From assembly GCA_937912125.1 (NCBI GenBank), contig CALDOK010000270.1, positions 1 through 44,456 of the forward strand: a stretch of 44,456 bases of DNA. The letters are read 5' to 3'. Position numbers and translations under genes: made by a program. Source of the stretch: an uncultured Pseudomonadota bacterium. GTDB lineage: Bacteria > Myxococcota_A > UBA796 > JAFGLY01. A model generated the notes under the pieces. It searched no databases. It worked only from the letters and a program-made list of their open reading frames with translations, and was not told the DNA's origin. Numbering within the stretch: the stretch's first letter is position 1; each line of letters opens with the position of its first letter. Below are positions 30,856 to 38,589 of this stretch, one piece after another.

Positions 30856-32289
30856 ATGGCTGGAATGAGACCTTTCCATGCCGCCCTCCGCTGTCTCTTC
30901 TCCTTGGTGGTCGCGGCCGCGCTGGTCGTGGCATGTGCCGCCGACCCCGCGCCTGATGCCCCCTCGGCGAGCCCCCCCGAGCCCCGGCTCGGCGTGGTGC
31001 AGCCGGGGACGGCGCCACGCGCGGCCATTCGGGTCGCGGATCTGTCGGTCTACAGCAACCCCATCTCACGGGCGGTGCCTTCCTACGACCAGGCCTTGGC
31101 CCTGCTGGAGCGTGGGGTGCGGGAGGACCGCCGGGAAGACCTGCAGGCTGCCGAGGCGCTCCTGCTCGACGCCTTGGAGGTCGTCGCGGCCCGAGAAGAC
31201 GCCTCCCTGGACTGGCTGCTGGCGCCCGACCTCGCGGACTCTCCAGGCCAGCAGCGGCGGCCCACCTACCGGCTCGTCGGGCATCTGATGTACCTGGCCT
31301 GGGTGCGTGAGCGCTCGGGGGATGCCTCCCTGCGGGATCGCCTCGTGCAGGCCTCGGTGCTGGACCCTGACGCCTACGCCTTCCACTTCGGCACCCGCGC
31401 GGTGGACGAGGTGATCCGCTTCGAGCAGCTGGACGCCTGCTTCGCCCTGGCCACCACCGTGCAGGGGGGGCTCGAGCGCTGGCGCTCCGACCACGGCGGC
31501 CTGTACCCCGAGACCCTGGCCGAGCTCGTGCCCGAGCTCATCCCCGCGGTGCCCGCCTGCCCTGCCGATGGGGTCAGCTACGAAGAGCTCTATGAGCGCA
31601 TCGACGGGGGGCGAGACTTCCGCTTGGTCTGCCACGCCCACCAGGCCGTCAACGACGGGCCCCTGTGCGTGGGGCCGCGCTGCGGCGCCCCCGTCAACCC
31701 CGCGCTGGAGCAGAGCTTCAAGATCTACCCCATGCTGCTGGGGTCCTTCCTGGACGCTGGGCGTCGCGACCTGTTCCTGCCCCTGCTGCTCGAGCGCGCG
31801 CAGCTGCAGCCGGGCCAGGTGGTGGCGGACATCGGCGCCGGGGCCGGCATGTTCACCATCCCCTTCGCTCAGGCCGTGGGCCCCGGGGGCAAGGTCTACG
31901 CCGTGGACATCAACGCCAGCGTGCTGGCCTTCGTGCAGGCCCGCGCCCAGAGCCACCCGGGGACGCAGGTGGAGACGGTGCTCTCGGTGCGGCCCGACGT
32001 CACCCTGCCCCCTGCCAGCGTGGATGTGGCCTTCATCATCCAGACCTACCACGCCATGCTCGACCTGGACCGGCCAGCCAGCCCCGAGGTCTGGCGGGAC
32101 CGGACGGGGCCTTGGATGCGCACCGTCCACCAGGCCCTCGCGCCAGGCGGCCTGCTGATCATCCAGGACGGCGCTGACAAGATGGACCCCGATAACGTCG
32201 CGGCCAACCTGGCCACCCTCGGCTTCGAGCTCGTCTCCCTCGAGCGGGACTGGGACCGGCAGTACATCGCGGTGTTCCGACGGAGCTGA
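30856..32289 (+). CDS. Lipoprotein methyltransferase with pilin-like segment
   Basis: A 477-residue lipoprotein from the ATG at 30856 (the ATG at 30865 is equally possible; neither has a good ribosome-binding site). The signal ends VVAAALVVAC. A helical region follows (about 60-190), with YDQALALLERGVREDRREDL. Then comes a segment resembling the globular part of type II secretion pseudopilins: VQGGLERWRSDHGGLYPETL, then PACPADGVSYEEL (about 200-250). The C-terminal half is a class I methyltransferase with VVADIGAGAGMFTIPFAQAV at ~322, VYAVDINAS, and HQALAPGGLLIIQDG. Secreted location plus a SAM-binding domain is the same unexpected pairing as at 20318 and 35546. It converges on the RCC1 lipoprotein gene, with stops nine bp apart. 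Confidence 0.88.
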   Translation: MAGMRPFHAALRCLFSLVVAAALVVACAADPAPDAPSASPPEPRLGVVQPGTAPRAAIRVADLSVYSNPISRAVPSYDQALALLERGVREDRREDLQAAEALLLDALEVVAAREDASLDWLLAPDLADSPGQQRRPTYRLVGHLMYLAWVRERSGDASLRDRLVQASVLDPDAYAFHFGTRAVDEVIRFEQLDACFALATTVQGGLERWRSDHGGLYPETLAELVPELIPAVPACPADGVSYEELYERIDGGRDFRLVCHAHQAVNDGPLCVGPRCGAPVNPALEQSFKIYPMLLGSFLDAGRRDLFLPLLLERAQLQPGQVVADIGAGAGMFTIPFAQAVGPGGKVYAVDINASVLAFVQARAQSHPGTQVETVLSVRPDVTLPPASVDVAFIIQTYHAMLDLDRPASPEVWRDRTGPWMRTVHQALAPGGLLIIQDGADKMDPDNVAANLATLGFELVSLERDWDRQYIAVFRRS

Positions 32290-32292
32290 TCC

Positions 32293-32306
32293 GCCGCTTC
32301 AGCGGC
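32293..32306. terminator. Short dyad between convergent stops
   Basis: GCCGCT (32293-32298) and AGCGGC (32301-32306) form a compact hairpin overlapping the stop codon of the minus-strand gene. With a realistic 4-base loop the stem is only 5 bp and no T-run follows. A weak bidirectional terminator at best. Confidence 0.3.
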
Positions 32307-33552
32307 CCTCGATCTCCCGCAGCAGCTCGGCGGCGGTGGGGTCCGCGGGGAAGATGGCGGTGGCCTTTCGCAGCAGGGGGGCTGCGGCCTGGTCGTCGCC
32401 CTCGGCCAGGTACAGCTGGGCCAGGCCCAGGTACTTGCGGTACTCGATGTCGGGGTTGATGGCGATGCCCTGCTCGAAGCTGCGCCGGGCGTAGTCGGAG
32501 CGCTGTTGTTTCATGTAGATCATGCCCAGCCCCTCGTAGGGGCAGGTGTGGTGCAGCGTGGGCGCCGGCCGTGAGGCCCAGCCTGTGGGGCGTCCGTCCT
32601 GGGGCGCTGGAGCGCCGCCAGGGTCGGAGCCCACCAGGGCGTCCCAACCCCAGCACACCGGCGCCCCGTCGTCGCGCACTCCGCAGCTGTGGTAGAAGCC
32701 CGCGCTGATCAGGGCGAAGGAGCCCGGCGGCGGGCTGGACTGGCCCACGGCGTCGTGGCCCCAGCACTTCGGTCGGCCGTCGGCCCCGATGGCGCAGGCA
32801 TGCTGGTAGCCTACCGCCAAGGCGGTCCAACCGTCCCCGGCGGGGGTGGCGGACCCTGCGGACTCGCCGCGGGCCTGCTCGAGGGCGCAACCCCAGCACT
32901 GCAGGCTGCCGTCGGGTCGCAGCCCACAGCTCGAACACTGGCCTACGTCCACGTCTACGAAGGGGCCTGGAGGTGGCACGAGCTGGCCGTCCTGGCCGGA
33001 GCCCCAGCAGGCTGCGGAGCCGTCGGGGCGCAGGGCGCAGCTGTGGCTGTAGCCTACGGCGACCTGCGCGAAGGGGCCGGGTGGGGGTGAGGTCTCGTCG
33101 GGCTCCCGCCATCCCCAGCAGGTGATGCCGCCGTCGTGGGCCACGGCGCAGCCGCGGTCCAGGCCGAGGTCCAGCTGTGTGAATGCGCCCTGGGGAGGCT
33201 CGAGGGAGCCGGCGAAGCCTCGGCCCCAGCAGGCGATGGCCCCGTCGTCGCGTAGACCGCAGGCGTGGTGCATGCCCACCGTGACCTGGGTGTAGGGGCC
33301 GGCGGGCGCCTGCACCGCGGGCTGGTCGGGGCCGGCCCAGCAGGTGACGGCGCCGTCGGTCGCCAGGCCGCAGCTCATGGTGCCGCCGGCCTGGATGTCC
33401 TGCCAGCCCCCGGCGGCGGCCGGGGAGGGCTCGACCGTTGGCGCGGGGGCCGCCGCGGGCGCTCGATCGAGGGTGGTGGCGGCGGGCTCTTCGGGGCCCG
33501 AGCAGCCGGCCAGCAGGAGCAGGACGCTCAGGGTGTGGCGCTGCTGCTTCAT
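32299..33552 (-). CDS. RCC1-propeller lipoprotein with C-terminal TPR module (paralog 2)
   Basis: A 417-residue lipoprotein (LLLLAGC, Cys17) whose ATG overlaps the stop of the membrane-protein gene (ATGA, 33549-33552). Seven RCC1-type repeats follow, such as TVGMHHACGLRDDGAIACWG and AVGYSHSCALRPDGSAACWG, each with paired cysteines, consistent with one seven-bladed propeller. The C-terminal module starts TCPYEGLGMIYMKQQRSDYA and ends PTAAELLREIEGR, very like the end of the SGNH-TPR protein at 9083 (EAGRLLEEIEGR). It matches the lipoprotein at 15508 in layout. Its tight coupling to a GT-C-like membrane protein suggests that the propeller and the membrane protein act on the same envelope product. 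Confidence 0.92.
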   Translation of the reverse strand: MKQQRHTLSVLLLLAGCSGPEEPAATTLDRAPAAAPAPTVEPSPAAAGGWQDIQAGGTMSCGLATDGAVTCWAGPDQPAVQAPAGPYTQVTVGMHHACGLRDDGAIACWGRGFAGSLEPPQGAFTQLDLGLDRGCAVAHDGGITCWGWREPDETSPPPGPFAQVAVGYSHSCALRPDGSAACWGSGQDGQLVPPPGPFVDVDVGQCSSCGLRPDGSLQCWGCALEQARGESAGSATPAGDGWTALAVGYQHACAIGADGRPKCWGHDAVGQSSPPPGSFALISAGFYHSCGVRDDGAPVCWGWDALVGSDPGGAPAPQDGRPTGWASRPAPTLHHTCPYEGLGMIYMKQQRSDYARRSFEQGIAINPDIEYRKYLGLAQLYLAEGDDQAAAPLLRKATAIFPADPTAAELLREIEGR

Positions 33553-35504
33553 GGCCCCTCCCCTAGCCGGCTCCGGCCCGGGAGCCCTGGCCGGATGCTG
33601 CCGAAGGGGTTGCCGCTGCTCAGCACGGCGTCGCTGGCGCCCAGGTAGCCCTCCCATCCCTGGGCGGCGGCCTCGAGGGCCGGGCGCTGGGCGGGATCGA
33701 GGGGGAAGACGGCCGCGCCGTCGTCGAAGACCAGGCCCGGGCCCAGGAAGGCCTCGAGGCCGGCGGCCCAGGAGCTCAGCTGCTCGGTGGTCAGGAAGGG
33801 CGCGTGCAAGACGACGAAGCCGTAGCCCATGCCCCGCAGGCCCTCGGCGCTCCAGGCCTGGCCCGCGGGAGGCTCGGGCCACAGGTAGCTGGCGTCCTCG
33901 TGCTGGGTGGCCTCGATGGCGGCCACCAGGGGCAGCTCCCGGGCCACCGTGGGGGGCACCCCGACCCGGATGGCCATGTCGATGGGTCGGCCGTGCACGG
34001 TCTGGTGCCAGAAGTAGACCCGCTTGTCGTTGCCGCCCCGGTAGATGGGCAGGTTGAGCACGGCCCCCGGGGCCTCGAGCTGGGCCAGCAGCGCGGCGTG
34101 GGGGGCGGGGTGCAGCTCCATGGTGGTCAGGGGGATGGCGTAGGGTGGGTAGAGCAGGATCTCCGCCAGCGCCAGGCCCGCGATCCCCGCCATGGCCGCC
34201 CGGGCGGTCCAGCGCGCGCCTCGCCGCCGCCCCCGGGTGAGCAGCGCCCCCACCGCCTGTAGGGCGAAGGCCAGCCCCAGGGCCAGGAACATGCCCTCGG
34301 GCACGGCGAAGCGGTGGGGCAGGGTCATGCGTGAGATCAGGCTGTGGCTCTGGGCCAGGTAGGCCCAGGGCAGGAAGATCATGTCGTCGGGGGCCCCCAC
34401 GGGCTGGCCCTGCCAGCACAGCACAGGGCCCAGGCTGAAGACCAGGAACAGCAGGGCGAGCAGGGCGCTGCAGCCGGCCCAGAGCAGGGGGGCGCGATCC
34501 ACGGGCCGCCCTCGGCCGGCCCATGCCACCAGGGCGGGCGCCGCGATGGCCAGCGCCAGCAGGGTGAAGCCCGGGTAGATCAGGTCCTGGAAGGGGGGGA
34601 CGGCCTGGGCCAGGGGCAGCTCGGCCATGGGACGGAACAGGTGGACCAGATCGCTGGTGTTTGGGGGCCGGAGGGGGATCTGGGGGTCCACCAGCGCCAG
34701 GTTGTCCGCCGAGGAGAGGCTGGCGCTGACCAGCCGCGCGATGGGCAGGAAGAGCAGGCTGCCCAGCAGCCCGCCGCCCCCCAGGGCCGCCAGGCGCGGC
34801 AGCAGGGGCCGCTCGCCCCACCAGGCCCACAGGCCCGCGAGCACCATCGAGGGCATTGCCAGGGCCAGGGCGAAGCCGAAGTAGGGGTTGTTCAGGGCCA
34901 GCAGGAACACCAGCGCTCCGGCCAACAGCGCGCTGGACCAGCTGGCGCGGCGCAGGGCCCGGATCAGGCCCCAGGCGGCCAGGGGCATCCAGCCCGCGGC
35001 CAGGGCCTCGAGGTTGCCGTTGTAGGCCTCGCCCAGCATGTGCGGATGGAAGGAGAACGCCAGGCTGGCCAGGGCCGCCGGCCAGCGAGCCGCCCCCAGC
35101 TCCCGGGCCAGCAGGAACAGCCCCGCCCCCGCCAGCAGGAACAGCAGCAGCTGCTCGGTGAGCACCGCGGCGGGCACCCCGGCCAGGGCCTGCACAGGCA
35201 GCAGGGCGATGGCCCACAGGGGGTCTTTGACCCACAGGGTGCCGCCGGCCGGGTGGTCCAGGATGTCCAGCCGGTAGGGGAAGCGCCCCGCCTCGAGCAG
35301 CTCGTGGCGGAAGCACCAGTGGTGCCAGACGAAGGCCCAGGTCTCGGTGGTGACCGCCCCTAGGATGCGGCCTGTCCCCGCCAGCGCGTCGCGAAACAGC
35401 AGCCCCAGCACCGGCAGGTGCATGGCCAGGGCCAGCAGCAGGCCGCGGCCGTCGATCCGGTCGGGCGGTGGCGCGGCGGTGGTGGAGCCCGGGGGGGTCG
35501 GCAT
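33549..35504 (-). CDS. GT-C-like polytopic membrane protein (paralog 4)
   Basis: A 651-residue membrane protein with about eleven hydrophobic segments. The early external loop reads ETWAFVWHHW, then LDHPAGGTLWVKDPLWAI; a mid helix pair has FSFHPHMLGEAYNGNLEALA. The soluble C-terminal domain contains PGAVLNLPIYRGGNDKR and FWHQTVHGRPIDMAIR near residue 500, followed by GYGFVVLHAPFL. It pairs closely with the membrane protein at 42232, which has almost the same strings at the same distance from the start. The start at 35504 lies 41 bp from the divergent methyltransferase gene. The downstream RCC1/TPR lipoprotein begins in its stop codon. GT-C-type glycosyl transfer is plausible; catalytic residues are not identified. 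Confidence 0.9.
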   Translation of the reverse strand: MPTPPGSTTAAPPPDRIDGRGLLLALAMHLPVLGLLFRDALAGTGRILGAVTTETWAFVWHHWCFRHELLEAGRFPYRLDILDHPAGGTLWVKDPLWAIALLPVQALAGVPAAVLTEQLLLFLLAGAGLFLLARELGAARWPAALASLAFSFHPHMLGEAYNGNLEALAAGWMPLAAWGLIRALRRASWSSALLAGALVFLLALNNPYFGFALALAMPSMVLAGLWAWWGERPLLPRLAALGGGGLLGSLLFLPIARLVSASLSSADNLALVDPQIPLRPPNTSDLVHLFRPMAELPLAQAVPPFQDLIYPGFTLLALAIAAPALVAWAGRGRPVDRAPLLWAGCSALLALLFLVFSLGPVLCWQGQPVGAPDDMIFLPWAYLAQSHSLISRMTLPHRFAVPEGMFLALGLAFALQAVGALLTRGRRRGARWTARAAMAGIAGLALAEILLYPPYAIPLTTMELHPAPHAALLAQLEAPGAVLNLPIYRGGNDKRVYFWHQTVHGRPIDMAIRVGVPPTVARELPLVAAIEATQHEDASYLWPEPPAGQAWSAEGLRGMGYGFVVLHAPFLTTEQLSSWAAGLEAFLGPGLVFDDGAAVFPLDPAQRPALEAAAQGWEGYLGASDAVLSSGNPFGSIRPGLPGRSRLGEGP

Positions 35505-35545
35505 GGTTTCTGGATAACCCGAGGGCGAGAAACTACTGTAGAGCC

Positions 35546-36907
35546 ATGAAGTCTACGACCCGCTCCGCTGCCTTCGCCCTCGCCTCCCTGCTCGCCCTGT
35601 CCTCGCTCGGCGGCGGCTGCGACGGCGCCTCCGTGCCCGCCCCGGATGCACCCCCGCCCGCTCCCCGGAGCCCCCCCGGCCACCAGCCCGCCCTCACCCC
35701 TGGCGCCCCGCCCGCAGACGGCCAGCCCGCAGACGAGTGGCTGGCGGTAGAGGCGGCCTACGAGCGGATCGTCACCGTCGAAGACGGCGTCACCATCGTC
35801 ACCACCTCCGCCCGCACTCAGGAGGGCAAGCACGGCCTGCAGAAGCTGCAGACCGAGGGCGACGCCAGCCGCGACGCCAGCCAGCGGCCCCAGGAGGTCA
35901 TGCGGCTGATGGGGCTCGAGGCCGGGGACGTGATCGCGGACGTGGGCTGCGGCGCCGGGTACTTCTCGTTCCACTTCGCCGACGTGGTGGGGCCCGACGG
36001 GCTGGTCTACTGCGTGGACTCCGACCCCAACGCCGTCTACTACGTCAAGGACCGCATCCTCGAGCGGGGCGTCGGCAACGTCCAGCTGGTCTACTCGGCC
36101 TACGCCCACACCCTGCTCGAGCCCGGCTCTTCGGACTACGCCTTCCTCTGTGACGTGCACCTCTTCGCCCGCCCCGGCGTGGTGGAGAACCAGCACTACA
36201 TGGACAGCCTGCGGGGCTTCTACGCCTCCATCCACGACGCCCTGAAGGCCGACGGCAAGCTGGTGATCCTCGAGGCCACCAAGGAGCATGCCAACGGCCG
36301 AGGCGTCGATGAACAGCAGATCGTGGAGCAGCTGGCCCCCTTCGGCTTCGCGCTGGAGCAGCGCCTGCCCATCACCCAGCGCACCCAGTACTTCTTGATC
36401 TTCGGCCGCGCCGAGGGCCCGGTGACGCCCCCCGATCTGGCGCCTCAGGAAGCCCCCGCTCAGGCCCTCGCCCCTGAGGTGGCCCCCCTGAACCGCACGG
36501 TCGAGGGTGACCCCGCCCGCTGCCCCGCCACCGCCATGTCGGTGGAGGCCCACAGCCTGGTTCCCGGCAGCGGAGTGCTGGTCAAGGGCAGCACCAGCTA
36601 CGGCGGCCGCGCCGGCGGCGCGCTGCTCATCGACGCCCTGGCGCCCAGCGGGGAGGGGGGCGCCATGAAGGGCGTCTACCACGTCATCTGCAACGGGCTT
36701 GGGCCCTTCGAGCTCGAGCTCCCGCCGGATCTGGGTACGGTCCAGCTCATGGCCATCATCGACCACGACAACACCGGCCCTGGGCCCGGCGACCCCGTGG
36801 GCGTCACCGCCCAGCCCATCCGCGTGGGCGTCGAGCCCATCTCGGGCGTGGTCATCCCCATCCTGGACGACCCCCCCGCGGGCTCCCTGGGGGCCATGTT
36901 CCAGTGA
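35546..36907 (+). CDS. Lipoprotein methyltransferase with C-terminal beta-sandwich domain
   Basis: A 453-residue lipoprotein (SSLGGGC, Cys25, Asp at +2), start at 35546. After a Pro-rich linker, a class I methyltransferase domain spans about 95-295: QRPQEVMRLMGLEAGDVIAD, VGCGAGYFSFHFADVVG at ~132, VYCVDSDPN and ALKADGKLVILEATKE. A second Pro/Ala linker leads to a beta-rich domain (about 315-453) with TSYGGRAGGALLID, YHVICNGLGPFELELPPDLG and IIDHDNTGPGPGDPVG, homologous to the central domain of the lipoprotein at 29986. The methyltransferase half is closest in wording to the enzyme at 20318. Translation of the beta-helix lipoprotein begins in its stop codon (GTGA, 36904-36907). The 41-bp divergent gap to 35504 must carry promoters for both sides. 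Confidence 0.92.
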   Translation: MKSTTRSAAFALASLLALSSLGGGCDGASVPAPDAPPPAPRSPPGHQPALTPGAPPADGQPADEWLAVEAAYERIVTVEDGVTIVTTSARTQEGKHGLQKLQTEGDASRDASQRPQEVMRLMGLEAGDVIADVGCGAGYFSFHFADVVGPDGLVYCVDSDPNAVYYVKDRILERGVGNVQLVYSAYAHTLLEPGSSDYAFLCDVHLFARPGVVENQHYMDSLRGFYASIHDALKADGKLVILEATKEHANGRGVDEQQIVEQLAPFGFALEQRLPITQRTQYFLIFGRAEGPVTPPDLAPQEAPAQALAPEVAPLNRTVEGDPARCPATAMSVEAHSLVPGSGVLVKGSTSYGGRAGGALLIDALAPSGEGGAMKGVYHVICNGLGPFELELPPDLGTVQLMAIIDHDNTGPGPGDPVGVTAQPIRVGVEPISGVVIPILDDPPAGSLGAMFQ

Positions 36908-38391
36908 GCTCTCCCCTGCCCCTGCTGTCCGCCCTGCTGCTGGTGGGCTGCACCCCGGAGCCCGGCCCCGTCGCGCTGTACCTGCGCCAGGGCCGCCCCG
37001 GCCCGGCCGTGCGCTTCGGCCGGGTGGACGTGAACTCCAACGACTTCGGCTCCCTGTCCACCGAGCCCCCCGCGGCGGGTGAGGATCGCAGCTGCGGCTC
37101 GGTGGTGGCCTTCGGTGCGGCCGAGGGGCTCGTCCGTCCCGACACCCTGCACGTTCGCGAGGTGCTCTACCAGCTGTGGTGGTACGCGGGCTCGGGCCGC
37201 GGCCAGCTGGGCCTGAACGCCCCGGGGCTCCCCGGTCCCTTCGCGTCTCTGCCGGTGGTCGCCTCGGGCCTGCTGGCGGGCAACGCCCCCCGCGGCGCTG
37301 GCTACTCCCTGGCCCAGGCGCGGCTCCCGGTGGACCTCGAGCTCTCTGGCGAGCAGCTGGACGGGCTCTACCTGAGCCTGGACGTGGGCGGGGCCTCGGT
37401 GAAGGTGGCCAGCTGTGCCGCCGCGCCGTCCTTGGTGATCCTCAACCCCTCCCCGGCCTTCGACGCGGGGGCTTGGTCCCAGGCGCCCAGCTGCCTGCCC
37501 CCCAACCTGGCCCTGGAGCTTCCCAGCGTCGATGCCATCCCCGCCCCCACCTGGGAGCGCGAGCTCGAGCAGGGCGGCGTGGTGGAGTCGCTGGCGCTCG
37601 AGGGCGAGGCTGTGCTGCACCGGGGTGATCTCGAGGTGCGCGGGGAGCTGACCCTGGTCGGTGCGCGCCTGGTCCTGGCCCCCGACGGCGCGGGCGCTCC
37701 TCCCCGGGTCCTGCTGCGCCCCGGCGCCAGCCTGCGGCTCTCCGCCGGCGCCGAGCTCACGGCCCAGGGCCCCCTGACCGGCTTCCACCTCCGCGCCGAG
37801 CCCGGCAGCCGGGTGGAGATCCTGGACAGCGCCGTGCGCTGGGGCGGCTTCCTGCGCCTGGGGGACGACGGGCGGGTGCTGCCCACCGAGGTGGCCCTGG
37901 ACCTCGAGACCGCCGATGTCGTGCTGCGGGGCAGCCGCTTCGAGGGCAACATCGTGGCCCTGCGCCTCTCCGGGGGCGGCGCTTTGATTGAGGGCAACGC
38001 CTTCGCCCGCAACGCCACCGCCATCGAGGCCCGGGGGGCTGGGGGACGCGTGGTCGACAACCACAGCTACGGCGATGGCCTGTTCTTGCGGCTGGACCAC
38101 CGCAGCGCGGGCTGGCAGGTGCTGGACAACACCCTGAGCTACAGCCTGGACATGGCCCTGTGGCTGGACGGCGACGGCGCCCAGCACACCGTGCGGGGCA
38201 ACGCCATCGTCGACGCCAACGCCGGCATCGCGGTGACCGAGCGAGGCGACTACGCCGTGATCGAGGACAACCGCGTGCGCACCTGCCGCTACCCCATCGT
38301 GCGCCACGGGGCCGAGCCCGATCCGGCCATCCTCGCGCGCAACCTGCTCGAGCAGAGCGCCTTCGAGGGCTGCCCGCCCGAGCCCGACTAA
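36904..38391 (+). CDS. Right-handed beta-helix lipoprotein
   Basis: A 495-residue lipoprotein translated from a GTG overlapping the previous stop; signal LLSALLLVGC (Cys16). The first half has no recognised family but is beta-rich. Residues ~215-490 show the short repeated strand pattern of parallel beta-helices (NosD/pectate-lyase-like): RFEGNIVALRLSGGGALIEG, NAFARNATAIEARGAGGRVV, DNTLSYSLDMALWLDGDG, GNAIVDANAGIAVTERGDY. Such helices bind, cleave or epimerise polysaccharides, or form passive surface stalks; I see no catalytic signature. Pairing with a methyltransferase lipoprotein in a two-gene operon suggests that both act on one extracellular polymer (inference). It is followed by a 198-bp gap with hairpins. 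Confidence 0.88.
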   Translation: MSSPLPLLSALLLVGCTPEPGPVALYLRQGRPGPAVRFGRVDVNSNDFGSLSTEPPAAGEDRSCGSVVAFGAAEGLVRPDTLHVREVLYQLWWYAGSGRGQLGLNAPGLPGPFASLPVVASGLLAGNAPRGAGYSLAQARLPVDLELSGEQLDGLYLSLDVGGASVKVASCAAAPSLVILNPSPAFDAGAWSQAPSCLPPNLALELPSVDAIPAPTWERELEQGGVVESLALEGEAVLHRGDLEVRGELTLVGARLVLAPDGAGAPPRVLLRPGASLRLSAGAELTAQGPLTGFHLRAEPGSRVEILDSAVRWGGFLRLGDDGRVLPTEVALDLETADVVLRGSRFEGNIVALRLSGGGALIEGNAFARNATAIEARGAGGRVVDNHSYGDGLFLRLDHRSAGWQVLDNTLSYSLDMALWLDGDGAQHTVRGNAIVDANAGIAVTERGDYAVIEDNRVRTCRYPIVRHGAEPDPAILARNLLEQSAFEGCPPEPD

Positions 38392-38589
38392 GCAGCCCTC
38401 GGGAAAGCCCATGCCTACTGCGGCCCAGCAGTCGCTACTGCGACAGGCGTCACTCTCGCCGCCAACCTCGACGTACGTAAAGTACGCCTTCAACCGGCGT
38501 CGCTTCGTGCCACCTGTCTCGCTACGCGCCTGCTGGCCCTCGCTACGGCTGGGTTCCTCCGCCTCACGGCGGAGCTCTTCCGACGTCTG
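38392..38589. other. Structured convergent intergenic segment
   Basis: A 198-bp gap between convergent genes, visibly poorer in G/C than the coding DNA. TCGCTAC occurs three times (near 38438, 38519 and 38541), CGTAC and GTACG flank GTAAA near 38471-38485, and a 7-bp hairpin sits at 38557-38574. A short open frame crosses it on the plus strand but has atypical composition and no ribosome-binding site. It looks like an intergenic repeat element, but no second copy is in the window. Confidence 0.5.
38557..38574. terminator. 7-bp hairpin between convergent genes
   Basis: CTCCGCC (38557-38563), loop TCAC, GGCGGAG (38568-38574) form a perfect stem, followed by CTCTTCC. It sits 16 bp before the stop of the minus-strand fusion gene and 166 bp after the beta-helix gene. 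A bidirectional terminator is plausible. Confidence 0.5.
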
